From positions 81,793,501 through 81,857,500 of the forward strand of contig CM060831.1 of assembly GCA_030762175.1 (NCBI GenBank): a stretch of 64,000 bases of DNA, written 5' to 3'. Shown one piece after another: positions 42,751 through 53,952 of this stretch (position 1 is the first letter of the stretch; every line of letters begins with the position of its first letter). The DNA comes from Metallyticus violacea. Taxonomy: Eukaryota; Arthropoda; Insecta; Mantodea; Metallyticidae. A program made the translations under genes and the position numbers. Under the pieces are notes generated by a model, which saw nothing but the letters and a program-made list of their open reading frames with translations, was not told the DNA's origin and ran no database searches.

Positions 42751-43866
42751 AGGAAGAATAATTAAGATTGCCAACCGTTCTTTATACATAGTATCTTCTA
42801 AATTTTAAAGAACAAAAAATATACTTATATACAACAAAGTAAGAGTAATTATAAAAGCAGAAAAGGATAAAACACTAAGAGAAAGTGGAGAGCTCTAGTA
42901 GTTTGAAATATAGTGATTACAAGTGTGACTTGTTTTTAATGTTACTTTATTTTTAGTTTTCTTTTATATATATATAAATGAAACTCTAAAGGAAGGGACA
43001 GACTACTACTTTTTTAACATTTGCAGATGCTAAGTCTAAGTAGATTCAAAAGGTTCATTCAATGGGAGAACCAGTCAAAACACCGCAGTCTTTGTTATGT
43101 CAGCTACAAAAGAAAAAGAATTATGTTCAAATATCTTGTATATTTTATACATGAAAAAAAAAAAAAGAGTGATGATTTCAGGAATAAATACCAAATTTTA
43201 TGGCAATATTTATTTTACTTGGCATTTATAGACTTTCTAAAATACACAAATCAGACAAGAGCATACACCCAATAAAATAAAATTAATGCACCATCTAGAA
43301 TTTGGTTTAAAAAAAAAATTGGAAATATGGAACAAATTTAAAGCAGCATCGTCAATTCTCATCATATGGTGGAAAATATTAACAATGCTGTGATTTTTGC
43401 CAGATGACTCATTTGTCCCTTTTAATGTTGCATCTTGTTACTAGCCGCCCAAAATAAAGACTGCTCCTTAAATTACAGTACTAATATATCAGTAAATGAA
43501 ATTGAGGATTACACCATTCTCACAAAATTGTGCAAAGACCAAAACTTCATTTTTAACGGACATTTTTACCATAAAACTCTGACTTGGCCCCAATTTTTGG
43601 CAAACTTATTCATGAGTACAGTAAAAACAAACATAACCAAGGATTTCCATTTATCTTTAAAATATGGTTTCTCTATGTGAATGACACATTTGCAATAGTA
43701 CTGAAATAAAAAAATAAATAAATAAATAAATAAAGCAAAAAAAAAAAAAACAAAGAGAAGATGCCTATAATTATTAAATCTGCAAGACCAAAGATTTAAG
43801 TTCAGTATAGAAATTGAAGAGGAAGGATATTTTACCTTTTTGGACCTTAAAATCTAAACAATAAAC

Positions 43867-44144
43867 AACATATTTTCAAATTAAAAAGTAAATTGGAACT
43901 TGCACAGTGAAGCCAATCATATAATTGATATTATTGATTGACTTAGTTGAACTACACATTCTTAATGCTTCACTTACTTGTCATAATGCATAGAACCGGT
44001 TTTAAGAACATTTTGTTATCATTAGCCAGTCTAAAATTCAACTGTCAGATAATTCATATCTATATATTATGACAAGTAAGTGAAGCATTAAGAGTGTTTA
44101 GTTCAACAAAGTCATACAATAATATCAATTATAACATATTTTCA
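43867..44144. mobile_element. Hammerhead fold-back element in PLE gene, 12-bp target duplication
   Basis: AACATATTTTCA at 43,867-43,878 and 44,133-44,144. The 254-bp insert has a tail (GGAACTTGCACAGTGAAGCC), arm, loop and inverse arm. It breaks the PLE codons at NNIFSFSIHRK. Present in both blocks, so older than the duplication. Confidence 0.85.
43986..44028 (-). ncRNA. Hammerhead ribozyme relic
   Basis: CTAATGA (core G to A), helix II, AAAA for GAAA, palindrome ACCGGT kept. Confidence 0.45.
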
Positions 44145-45739
44145 TTTAGTATACACAGAAAATCCACACATACAAAGAACAATAGCTCTAACTCTACACC
44201 AAACCAACATGCCATTACAAACAGCCTTGCTATGATTAGTGAACATCCCACTGAAAAAGGAAGAATACACGGTAAAATACCAGTACATGATCAATACTGC
44301 CTTCAACAATGAATTCAGCTATTCGTTAGTAGATCAGGATATCAAAAGACTTAAAAACACCACTATTCTCTCCAAGATAAAGAACATTAGATTTAAAAAA
44401 TTCATATACTATCAAGGGCAACAGGGCATTCATGAAAATTTTTAAAAATATTTGATATTAAGTGTGATGTTATGTGGCTGTACAAAATAAATTTAACATC
44501 TGGAACCTTAGAACAGATCTATAAAAAATATTATTCGGCCCAACAAAATGTCAGGGGTGTATATCAAATATATCCTTTGGATTGTGTGGTCCGATATATA
44601 TATTGGCAGAACAATAAGAAATTTGGAGACAAGGACAAAAGAACATTTTAGAAATGTAAGATATAAACAGGTGAATTAACCGGCAGTTGCTTGCACTTGC
44701 AATCATTACATTACAAAAGAAATCAAACTGTTGAGAGCTATGAACAATTCCAGGGAATTAGCAAATTGGGAAGAGATTTTCATTTTAAAGAATAAGCATT
44801 CTGTTATGAATTTTGACATCACACCAAATTTTGAGTTGCCTTTTAAGGATATGTCTATAAAAATATAACCTTAGAGTAGGGTACTCATTTGGGCATTGCA
44901 GTTATGTTCAGATATGGCAACAGAAGAACACTGACACAATAAACTGAAGATCTGCAATTCAAATACCGTTACTTACCTCAAAAATGTTTCAATCTGTCAC
45001 AAATTTCAAACGTTAGACTAACACATTTAAAATATAGATAATATAGACAATACTAGCCATTATTCCCATTGAATGGTAATAGCATACTTAACTTGGAAAT
45101 AAGAGAATTCCAGTTAACTAATAGCAACAGCTTCAAACTATACAGTAGCAAGAAACTGGCTGTAATACAAGTTAAGATTTACATTTTATTTGGAATTCAA
45201 CACTGCTAAACACCCATTAATAATCTCTTCTGAGCTGGATATATAGAACACAGTTTATGTTTTCACTTAAATAAGATTTACTAGGACACATGGCTGTTAA
45301 ACAACTGTTGGATCATTCCTAGAAGCTGGGTTGACTCTGGTAGTCTAGTGATAAATAAAGTACTGTCTGCTTTTGGGATGTCAAAATTCATAAGGTTATG
45401 CTCATGTTTTTTTTATATAAATCCTTTCCCATATATTTAGTTCTTTTGGTTGCTGAACAGTTTTTAATAACTTGATGCCTTATTCTATTTCATGGTTTTC
45501 ATTCCAAATATGTGCTGCCACAGCTAATTTATCTATTTGTTTAAAACAGATGTTTCTGCAATGTCCCTTCAACCTAATTCTATATTTCTCTTTGTCTTCC
45601 CTATGTAGATTTTTTCACAACTGTAAAATTTTAAATTTATAAAGATTTTTTCAGGATTGTCAAAAATTCTACATAGGAAAGACAGAGAAACATAGGCATT
45701 TTGTAGAAGAAACATTGAAGAAACCTCCATTACAAACTT

Positions 45740-45965
45740 GTGCAAAAACCTACATTCCATCTGTTAAACTGAGAAACTTCCTTGGTGCAAAGAAATTTTC
45801 TTCAATGAAGAGCTTAAATCATCACTCCAGGCATATTTTGCAGATCAGGAGAAATATGACTTTTATGATGGGATAAAGGCCTTGTAATATCACTGGACAA
45901 AGTGCATTACGGGAGCAGGGATTATGTTGAAATAAATAATTATTTCAGAAAGCTATGCTGTCATA
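45740..45965 (+). pseudogene. Mariner transposase C-terminal relic, copy 2
   Basis: KKFSS, NEELKSS, LQAYFADQEKYDFYDGIKAL and WTKCITGAG follow in three frames (45,790-45,930). The stretch just left of it (45,640-45,700, FYIGKTEKHRHF-like) is from a PLE nuclease, so two relics abut. Confidence 0.6.
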
Positions 45966-46424
45966 ATGTGGGAGAACTTTTCAACAAACATTCATAAGTC
46001 AGTCTTACTATACATTCCCAGAATTTTTAATCATTAGTGCTTTTATTGTAATTAATTGGTTTATAGTAAAACCTCTGATCAAATGTTATGGAATTTTCAG
46101 CTTTAAATAATATTTTATGACTTATAACACCAAAACTCCATTACGTTGTGCATGTCTATTAAAGGCATAAATTTATCATTTTCATTACCTTAACTGGAGA
46201 GAAAAATCTTTGCTAAAAATAAAATACTTGCCAAAATGGTTTTCTAAATAAAATCAGTGAAAAAGAATGCAACTAAAAAGTAGCAATAAAATGAATCATC
46301 TAATACTACTATTCCAATAAGACCACAAGTTTTACTTGTGCTTGATAGTGTTCCTCTATCACTATGATTTTTTTGTTTTATACGTAACCTTAGTTCAGTT
46401 TAGATGTTAAAGGTATTACGATGG

Positions 46425-46695
46425 TGTGTTTTTTTTAATAGTGTTTAATGCCCATTTTTACTACTGAGGCACCACATGTGGTGGACAATGATGATACACA
46501 AGAAGAAATGATATACTGGGATAGGATTTTTTAAGGAAGGAAGCATTCCAAGTCTAAGTTTAGGGTACATCCCCAGCATTTGCCATTTATGAGGACTGAG
46601 AAAAACCTGGAAAAAACCTCAGTCAGGGAGGATGGTTCTGGCATGATTCGAACCCCAGAATTCCTGCTCACCATCTCAACCACCTGTGGCAGTTT
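46425..46695 (-). repeat. SINE-B, well-preserved body
   Basis: TTTTTTTAATAGTGTTTAATGCCC at the left, GGACTGAGAAAAACCTGG in the middle, box B GGTTCGAATCATGCC on the minus strand at the right. Same site as 20,148. Confidence 0.9.
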
Positions 46696-47689
46696 AAGAC
46701 AGTGGGGCATTTTGTTTCAACTAGATATTGATGTGTCATATCAAAATCCAATGATCATAGTACATGATCCTATGGATATTATTCAACTTACCCTGTATCA
46801 GTGGCTGGTAAATTAAATTCTTCAATTTTAATCTTCGAATCTAAATCTTGGACAGACCATTTCTCCTCCTATGACAAATGAGTTTATTTTAGTATAAACC
46901 TGCTAACATCACATTAACATAAGTGTATGAATTAAACAACAATATTTCCACATAAACAATGATTATTTTAATCAATTAGCTAACACTTAGACCTTGGTCT
47001 TTAACTTATCCGTGATTATTACCTGGAATTTCCTGAAAACTTGGGTTTGGCATAATATATAATTTCTACAAATCAATAATAATTTCCTTATTTCTAGGCT
47101 ACTTATTTGCCTCCATACTTATCAAAATACAAACAACAAACTGAAAAATATACAAGAATTTAGCAATAAAAAAACGATGTTCTCCCATACCTTAACCACC
47201 TGGTTGTGTGTATGTTAAGGACCTCTAAAATAGATAACTACTTTACAACTGTGTGTGCCCTCAAGTTTCTTCCTTAAACTTCCTATAAACTATTGCTTAC
47301 TTTTCCTAAAAATTTCCCAATTTTGTTTATTTTCTCTATCTTATATTTATGAACATTTTAACTGCCTCTATTATCTTCTTGTAGTTTGTCCCATTTTTAT
47401 CCCAGATACTATCATTCCAATTTTTTTTACCATTTCACATTCTATTTGACAATCCCATTTCCCAAACAAACTATATCCTTCTTAAAATTTTTTCCTTCAT
47501 TATTTTAGAAATAACCCTTTATGCTCCCAAGCAAGACCTATTGATCACAATTATCTATGCATTTCTCCCATACAATTTCTTTTCATTTATGTAAGTATAA
47601 AGAAATTTTATTCTCACAGCTAGTCTAAATCTTCTACTCTCTGCGTCATTTCTTTCCAAAATCTACTGACATTACTTTTACCCAATAGC

Positions 47690-48540
47690 AACACATTCCT
47701 ATTCCAATTTTTTTAAATGGTTTCCCGACAAAGCCAAACCAACTCTTTCTTCCCAATTCTTCTTCTCTTCTCTTTGGTACTTAAACCATTCTTTTAATAT
47801 ATTGCTACTATCTAATTTTAAACATTTGTGCCAATACTTCAAGATTATCACCACTATTATATCTTTCCTTACTGCTCTTCCTAGTTCTGCCAAACTCAAC
47901 CTCCTTGGCAAACTTTTTGCTAACCCCAGAAGTTCTGTACCACACATTCTATTATGACATTTATTGTTGTCCAACCTCTTTGACATACTATAAAATTCTA
48001 CTCCCCACTCATCTTTGACTCAGTCACTGCCTCATATAGTCTTTCTAGGCATTTCATTGGCAATGTGGAAACTTTGTACTAACGTATTCAAGCAGCTATC
48101 ATAACTAATTAACCTTTAACTGTGCACATTTGGACTGCACCTCCTTCCATTTTCCATTACTCAAAAATTCCACTCTTAAATATTCAAATTCTTTCATTAC
48201 CTCTAATGAGCCTCCATTTAAAAGAGTACATAACCCTCATCTTTCTTCAATTTTGATCGTTTTTTAAATCTTTAATTTTTTACTGTTAGGCTCCATTATG
48301 CACAAAATCCAGCAATTTTATCAATAACATTTTGTAATCCTATCATGGTTATTGATTCTGTTATCAGAATGTTAGCAAAAAGAAATCCTAGTATTTCCTT
48401 CTTTCCAAAAACTGGAAAATGCCTATTATTTTTCATGATCTAATCTAAGATAAACAAATGAAATAATATTGGGCTCAATTTACATCCCTGCTTCAAACCG
48501 AAATTTTGCCTCACATACACTGTGGTTCTGTTACCCACAC
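47690..48540 (-). pseudogene. LINE relic, RT and C-terminal domain, copy 2
   Basis: RT end (48,500-48,280): KPGCKLSPILFHLF, GFLFANILITES (decayed FADD), MIGLQNVIDKIAGFCAxWSL. C-terminal frame 47,699-47,986: GTELLGLAKSLPRRLSLAEL, then VIILKYWHKCLKLDSSNIL and ILKEWFKYQREEKKNWEE, resembling the post-RT domain of several LINE clades. Frames are broken between the two parts. Confidence 0.7.
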
Positions 48541-48567
48541 ATATAGCAAAAAAGGCATGTTTCAGAC

Positions 48568-48830
48568 AAAGTATAAACTAAATATAAAATTTAATTTCAT
48601 GTCGGAACCAATACAGGGAAGTGACAAATATATTCTTAATTATCTAGAGAGTCGATTTGATAATCTTATGCTCCACTTACTGTTGAATTATGCTGTTTTG
48701 CATTTGAATTGCAACTGGGGATCCAGGTAAAAGCCTGTGAAACTAGTTTTGCATAATTCAATAGGAAGTGGAGCATAAGATTATAAAATGGACTCACTTG
48801 ATAATTAAGAATATAAAAGTATTAAATTAT
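48568..48830. mobile_element. Hammerhead fold-back element, ACTAGT family
   Basis: Flanks AAAGTATAAACTA and AAAGTATTAAATTA are an imperfect target duplication; copy 1 has the empty AAAGTATAAATTACTCC near 22,936. Tail at the left (CATGTCGGAACCAATACAGG), then arms starting ATATTCTTAATTATC and inverted TAATTAAGAATAT, with the ribozyme between. Confidence 0.8.
48711..48752 (+). ncRNA. Hammerhead ribozyme motif, one core change
   Basis: Helix I GCAA/TTGC (4 bp), core CTGGGGA (A6 to G), helix II CAGG/CCTG, GAAA, palindrome ACTAGT, T. Confidence 0.7.
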
Positions 48831-49208
48831 TCCAGATGAAAACGCTAGTAAAAATTCATCTGATAATATAAAAATTAATTTAATTTTATTACTTTTGGGT
48901 GGATTTTTTTAGATTTTGAAGTAGTTTCCTTACATACAAGTCTCCAAACTTGTTAAAAAAATCTTAATTTCTGACACAAGAATGATAAATTAAAACTATT
49001 TTTATTGAATGTCAATATAGCAATTTGATGTAATTTTGCTGCTACATTTACATTACTTTTTTACTGTCATTTTCAGTGATATTTGTGGTATTTAGGATTT
49101 CCAACATTAAATCTGGATTTTTAAAGGGAAATATCGAAACAAAAGGGGTAAGAAGTGGAAATCACCAAAAAATACGGGACTTTTAAATTGGTTTTATTGA
49201 TTTGTTTT

Positions 49209-49496
49209 ATTTATTTACAGACGCTCTTTAACATCTGAGGTCATCAGCGTCCCAACCAATTCTGGGAATGAAACGGCAAACAAATTTTGCTCAGAGGCCT
49301 CTTCTTTTAGGCTTGAGGTTCTTTTTCATGTCGTAAATGTATGACATGGGACCCATGGCATTACTTCCTTTCCAAAGTAAACCATACTTGTGATTTTTAT
49401 TTCCGAAAAAATTCATTGATCATGACTGAGTTTGAGCCTGCAATCTTGGGTTTAGAAGACAAGTATGGTTACCACTAAACCACCAGGACTAACTTT
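49209..49496 (-). repeat. SINE-A, counterpart of 23,331
   Basis: Full length. Box B GTTTGAGCCTGC-like (worn). Confirms the insertion predates the block duplication. Confidence 0.9.
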
Positions 49497-49854
49497 AAGG
49501 GTGTTATAAGGGGATTAAAAAGGAATATATTATTACTTTTTTTTTAAGACTTGTCACATTAAAGTATGTTTACTTAATTGTATTTGACACTTCAAAATGT
49601 TGATGACAAGATTGCCTTGTTCAATATAAAAAGATATTTATATAAAGAAAATGACTGTCCAAATTTTTAGATAAGAGCTTAATATGGTTTTCTGCAAACC
49701 ACTCCAGATGGCTGGCTGCAAACTGCTTCCAACATAGGGCATTGCCTTTCCTTGACAAATTCTCCTCACCTTTGCGTGATGACTTTAGGTATCATTGGAA
49801 CTGAAGCACTGCATACAGTTCAGTCTCTTAACCAGGTTTCTTCAACACAGTTAT

Positions 49855-50830
49855 GAAATGGAACATTGCACACTGAAGCTAATCATATATTAATTTACAA
49901 GATAAAAACATTTCATTCGCATATGAAAGTGAAAAAGTATAAGTTTTCTTTGTCATAAAAATAATGAAACGTCAAGAAAACCTGGAATTTAGAATATACA
50001 GAAAGAATACACATGCAGATAAATCACATCAATGCTGACAGTTTTAACCCCACAATGCACAAACATGCAGCTAACAACTTAATTAACCTCAAAATTAGTA
50101 AAGAACACCTTAAGGAATACAAACAAATAGAAAGAACATCAGTTAAAAAAAGAACTAATATACAAAAAAGTACAGAAATTCAAGATGCAAAACTTATTAA
50201 ATAAACCACAACACTTTCAACCAAAAAAGATAAGCTAATTTTTATAAAATTCACATATCATCCATGGGCTATGAAAAAATTTCAAAATATTTTAAAAGAT
50301 GTTATTATTAGGTTGGCACCTGCAAACAGATTTAATGTTAAAAATCTCCTGAATGTTCAGAGAATTCTACCAGAGAAAAAATCACTTATTTACAAAATAA
50401 ATTGTGCAGAATGTGAAAAAATCTACATTGGAAAAACAAAGAGAAACATAGGCACATGGTTAAAATAATATTTCAGGAACATAAAATACAAGAAAATGGA
50501 GAAATCAGCAGTAGCATCTCATTTCTGGACAGAAAACCACAACATAGTAAATAAAACAAAATTATTAAAATCAGTGCAAGGCCTTATGGAATTAGCAACA
50601 TGGAAGAAAATCTACATTTACCAATATAGAGGCTATTTAATGAACTTTGACACTTTCAGAGATGAAAACAAACTTTAAGTTTATCATACCTCCAATATAG
50701 CAGAATACACAATCCCACAGCATAACGAAGTATCCAACAGTGAAGTTTCTAGCTGATGATGCAAACGAAGGTTTATGAAACTAGTTCTAGACAAGTGGAG
50801 CAATATGAGTGTTAGACTCAATCATACAAC
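49855..50830 (+). pseudogene. PLE relic, thumb and GIY-YIG, copy 2
   Basis: TTGCACACTGAAGC at the start, MKRQENLEFRIYRKNTHADK, then 50,271-50,468: FNVKNLLN, KKSLIYKINCAECEKIYIGK (LIY for GIY, YIG intact) and TKRNIGTW, then EKSAVASHFWTENH and MELATWKKIYIYQYRG. Ends with an intact hammerhead and terminal arm. Stops prevent translation. Confidence 0.8.
50748..50791 (+). ncRNA. Hammerhead ribozyme, intact core
   Basis: Helix I TCTAG/CTAGA (5 bp), core CTGATGA, helix II AAAC-GAAG-GTTT, GAAA, palindrome ACTAGT, T. Confidence 0.8.
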
Positions 50831-50849
50831 GATCTTAACCTACAGTTAT

Positions 50850-51108
50850 TATTTAGAGATACTCTTTAACAAATCTGGTCATTAGCATTGCGAGCATGAA
50901 AAGACAGATAAATTTTGCTTACAAACCTGTACTTTCAGGCTTGAGGTAATTTTTATGATCATTAATTTACGACATGGGACCAATGGCTTTATATCCTTTC
51001 CAAAGTAAACCATATTTACACAATATAAATCCATTGGCCCTGGCTACTTTTGAATCCATAACCTTGGGTCCATGAGGCAAGTACAATTACCACTACTACC
51101 AGGACAAA
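50850..51108 (-). repeat. SINE-A, old and diverged
   Basis: Recognisable through GGTCATTAGCATTGCGAGCATG, CTTTCAGGCTTGAGG and TACGACATGGGACC, with many changes. The head is poor. Confidence 0.75.
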
Positions 51109-51245
51109 CAAGGTCTTCAGATGTAGCACACATGCTAAATCAGCATTGGACGTTAGAAACTCCTGGATCATTGAGTGTGGAACTCAATTTTCAGTATTTG
51201 CAAAACTATGAGAGATATGTTTCCTAGCAATGTAAAAAGCATTTC

Positions 51246-51409
51246 TTAATTAGTAACCATAGCAGAAGTTAGCATACAGCATTCTGTGGTTGCAGCTGAA
51301 GCAAAATTGTAATTGTGGTCATATGTGCTTGCATCTGGGATTTGACTTAAGGGCATTTTCATGTGATGATCTTTTAGATTATAACTGTGTCCTGAGCCAA
51401 TAACAATGC
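51246..51409 (-). other. Terminal-exon-like frame, unidentified
   Basis: Acceptor TCTTTATTTTTTCTAG precedes 51,409, then an open frame of 54 residues beginning IVIGSGHSYNLKDHHMKMPL and ending at TAA. It lies in the minus-strand gene's intron, so it could be an alternative last exon of the zinc-finger gene, entered at phase 1. From the phase 0 donor at 56,088 it would give only eleven codons. Copy 1 lacks this stretch. No family recognised. Confidence 0.3.
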
Positions 51410-51651
51410 CTAGAAAAAATAAAGACATTTTCCAGACTACTCTTAAGTATATAAATGGTTTGTAGAGTTTAAATGAGGAAAAACAGACTTGAAACATGAG
51501 GATCACCTGGGGTATTCAGCAATTGTAGACACAAATGAAACTTCGCCCATGGACAAGCCATAACAAAGAACAATCATTATTTGCATAACAAGGTTTCAAA
51601 ATAAAGATGTACGCATATTTTAGATCCACAGTTAATGCTTTGAGCAAAAGT

Positions 51652-51884
51652 AAAGATTAATATATATAAACAATGTATACAGTTTTTTTCACACTAACTC
51701 ACATTCACTTACATAAATTTGGAACATATGTTTCGGGAGCGATCCCTCCCATCTTCAGCCTGTTGACAAACTTTTATGTAAGTGAATGTGAGTTAGTGTG
51801 AAAAAAACTGTATACATTGTTTATATATATACCACTCCATTGTCAACAGCTTCGTAAGTACACCTATTTGAAAGATTAATATAT
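51652..51884. mobile_element. Hammerhead fold-back element, perfect 57-bp arms, 14-bp target duplication
   Basis: AAAGATTAATATAT at 51,652-51,665 and 51,871-51,884. Arms 51,661-51,717 and 51,773-51,829 are perfect reverse complements. The 55-bp loop is essentially the ribozyme on the minus strand. A 41-bp tail (ACCACTCCATTGTCAACAGC...) ends the 205-bp insert. It has no coding capacity. Perfect arms mean a very recent event. The tail is shared with the PLE family at 10,747-12,508. Confidence 0.9.
51721..51760 (-). ncRNA. Hammerhead ribozyme, intact core
   Basis: GG, core CTGAAGA, helix II GGGAG-GGATCG-CTCCC, GAAA, eight-base palindrome ACATATGT, T, CC. Helix I has two clear pairs. Confidence 0.8.
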
Positions 51885-52501
51885 TTTGTATATTTGACAT
51901 TTTTTCTTTGTGGCCAGTATCAATAAAGTGTACAGTCATCTCAAAGAGTCTAAAGATTCATACACATGTGAATGGGTTAGTTGCTATTCATAGACTAAAG
52001 ATAAGACAATGTTTACTTTTGTAACTTAAAATATTACAACATATTTTCCTTCCCCTCTACCCTAAGCTAATATGTTATGACTCCTAACATGAGCTATACA
52101 TTACAGGATTTTAGAAATAAAAATGAGCTCTGCTTATAGGAGAGAGAGAACGCTTCAATAAGAACTACGAATACAGTTTCAGCAGACATCAGATAGATAC
52201 AATACTTACAATGCAGTAAGTATGAAAAGCTTGAAATAAAATTATAGAAATCACACACTTGACCATAATGTTTATCCATCAGCAGCAAGTGGAACCCTTA
52301 TGTTCATAAATCTGAAATTAAAAATATTTAACCTTCAATGATATCACTATATATATTTTGCAAATCTGGTGAAAAACTCTTCATTGCATTTGATTCAATG
52401 CAAAATTAAATCAATGTCATATAGCAGTACAGGAAATTTTCTAAAATATATGGAAACTTGTGTTTAATGTCACAACCTTCAGGCAAAAGTTGTACAGCAT
52501 A

Positions 52502-53340
52502 TACAAGGGTCATTCAAATTCCTGTGCTTAGAGGTGCACCATACCATTCTATTGAAGAATTAGGATTTTGGAAAAGTGTTGGCAATGTGGGCCCTACATC
52601 TCCTCACTTATGAATGGAAAATGTTGGAAAGGACATCAGTCAGATGCTTCTGAATTGGTTCCAGAAATAAATTGAGCAGTTTTTGACTCAAACTGTAACC
52701 TGTGATGGGACATGGGTTTTTCACTAAACCCCCCAAAACAAGAGAATGAGTATGGAGTGCAGGAAAACAGCAAAGCATGCTCCAGTGAAGGCCAAACTTG
52801 CCTGTCAGCCAGAAAAGTTCTTGCACCAGTGTTTTGGGACCCAGAGGCTCATCAATTTTCTTCACTAGCTAAGAGGACCGCAAATATGGCGTGTTACTAC
52901 AAACTTTTGGATGACTTTAGAACTGCCTATTACAACAAACAATGCTCTAGCAAACTATTTGTGTTGTACTACTTTTACATGACAATGCATATAGATCATA
53001 AGCCAGGATCAATTAAGGAAAATTCACTGGGCACCCCTAGAACATCATCCTAATACTACCCATTTATTTCCTTGTGATTTCCACATGTTTAAGTCACTGA
53101 AGAAGACATTGAGAGGGAAAAGATTCAGTGATAACATAGAGTTTGACCGCTTAGTATGCAATTGACCGCTGATGTGCCCATTTTCCTTCTTTGATGAGGG
53201 AATAAAAAACTACCCATCACATAGAGAAAATCCATTTCTGTTATAGCAAAGCAGTATAATTAATTTTTAATTGTGTATGGTAAGAATAAATTTATTTTTT
53301 TAAAATTTGGTTTATATTTGAATAACCATTGTAGGTATTA
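52502..53340 (+). pseudogene. Mariner-like element relic, copy 2
   Basis: Begins with TACAAGGGTCATTCAAATTCC, similar to mariner terminal repeats of the GGTCATTCAAAAA type. The frame from 52,712 gives KVLAPVFWDPEAHQFSSL (mariner catalytic FWD region), YYKLLDDFRTAYYNK, then HDNA at the second Asp in another frame (about 52,979), and FFDEGIKN and WKIHF near the end. About a third of the gene is gone. The right end is cut by a PLE fragment. Confidence 0.7.
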
Positions 53341-53690
53341 TGGTTCCAGTAGAAACTTGCTAGTACATCCAGTGGCAGAAAATCAAAATTCATTAAGTTG
53401 TTCTTGTTTTTTAAAATGAAAATTCTCTCCCACGTGGATTGTTCTATGAACTCGGCAAGTTTCTACTGGAGCCACAAGATACCACCACAGGAGCAAACGG
53501 GTGTCCATCCCCCATTTCAAACAATGGCATTGTCAACAGCAGCGGATGATGGGAGGGACCTCTCCCGAAACTAGTCCTAAGTTTTAAAAAAGTAAGTGGA
53601 GTTAGGGTTAACAACTTGAACACATTAATGTAGGATATATTACCACTCCATTGTATACAGCTTCATAAGTACAATTTTACCTAATTCTAT
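53341..53690. mobile_element. Head-to-head PLE pair, heavily 5' truncated
   Basis: Left (minus): last PLE codons (NSLNFDFL). Right (plus): LGKFLLEPQDTTTGANG and an adjoining hammerhead, arm GTAAGTGGAGTT, then the tail CCATTGTATACAGCTTCATAAG. The junction is near 53,420-53,450. Same design as 10,747-12,508 on a small scale. Confidence 0.7.
53541..53580 (+). ncRNA. Hammerhead ribozyme motif, one core change
   Basis: CGGATGA (U4 to G), helix II GGGAG...CTCCC, GAAA, palindrome ACTAGT, C at the cleavage position. Confidence 0.65.
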
Positions 53691-53952
53691 TTCTCTATTT
53701 GCCATAAAATACATTTTCATTTTATCATTTCTTACCTTCTTTAAAGACCGTGACCTTATATTCCAATAGAATGCATTAAATATGTTAACAGTAACCAATA
53801 TTAGGATATGTTTTGGAGTAAAATGGCTCCCATCATAAGCTATTTATATACACCAGGAGTCTTGTCAAGTTTTCTTCTATTAATATAATTTTTCTGGTTC
53901 TGGTTAATCAATTGAAATATGTGTGGTCGCAAATTTTTCTATAATTTGGTAA

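Larger units (their letters stand above)
43060..44870 (+). pseudogene. PLE relic, RT plus GIY-YIG, copy 2
   Basis: RT pieces NEIEDYTILTKLCKDQNFIFNG and FSLKYGFSM (about 43,490-43,680), then the nested hammerhead element, the thumb (FSFSIHRKSTHT; HPTEKGRIHGKI; NEFSYSLVDQDIKRL), and a nuclease half (RTIRNLETRTKEHFRN about 44,610-44,660; RELANWEEIFILKN). The repeat that is triplicated in copy 1 is single here (44,391-44,475). Confidence 0.75.
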
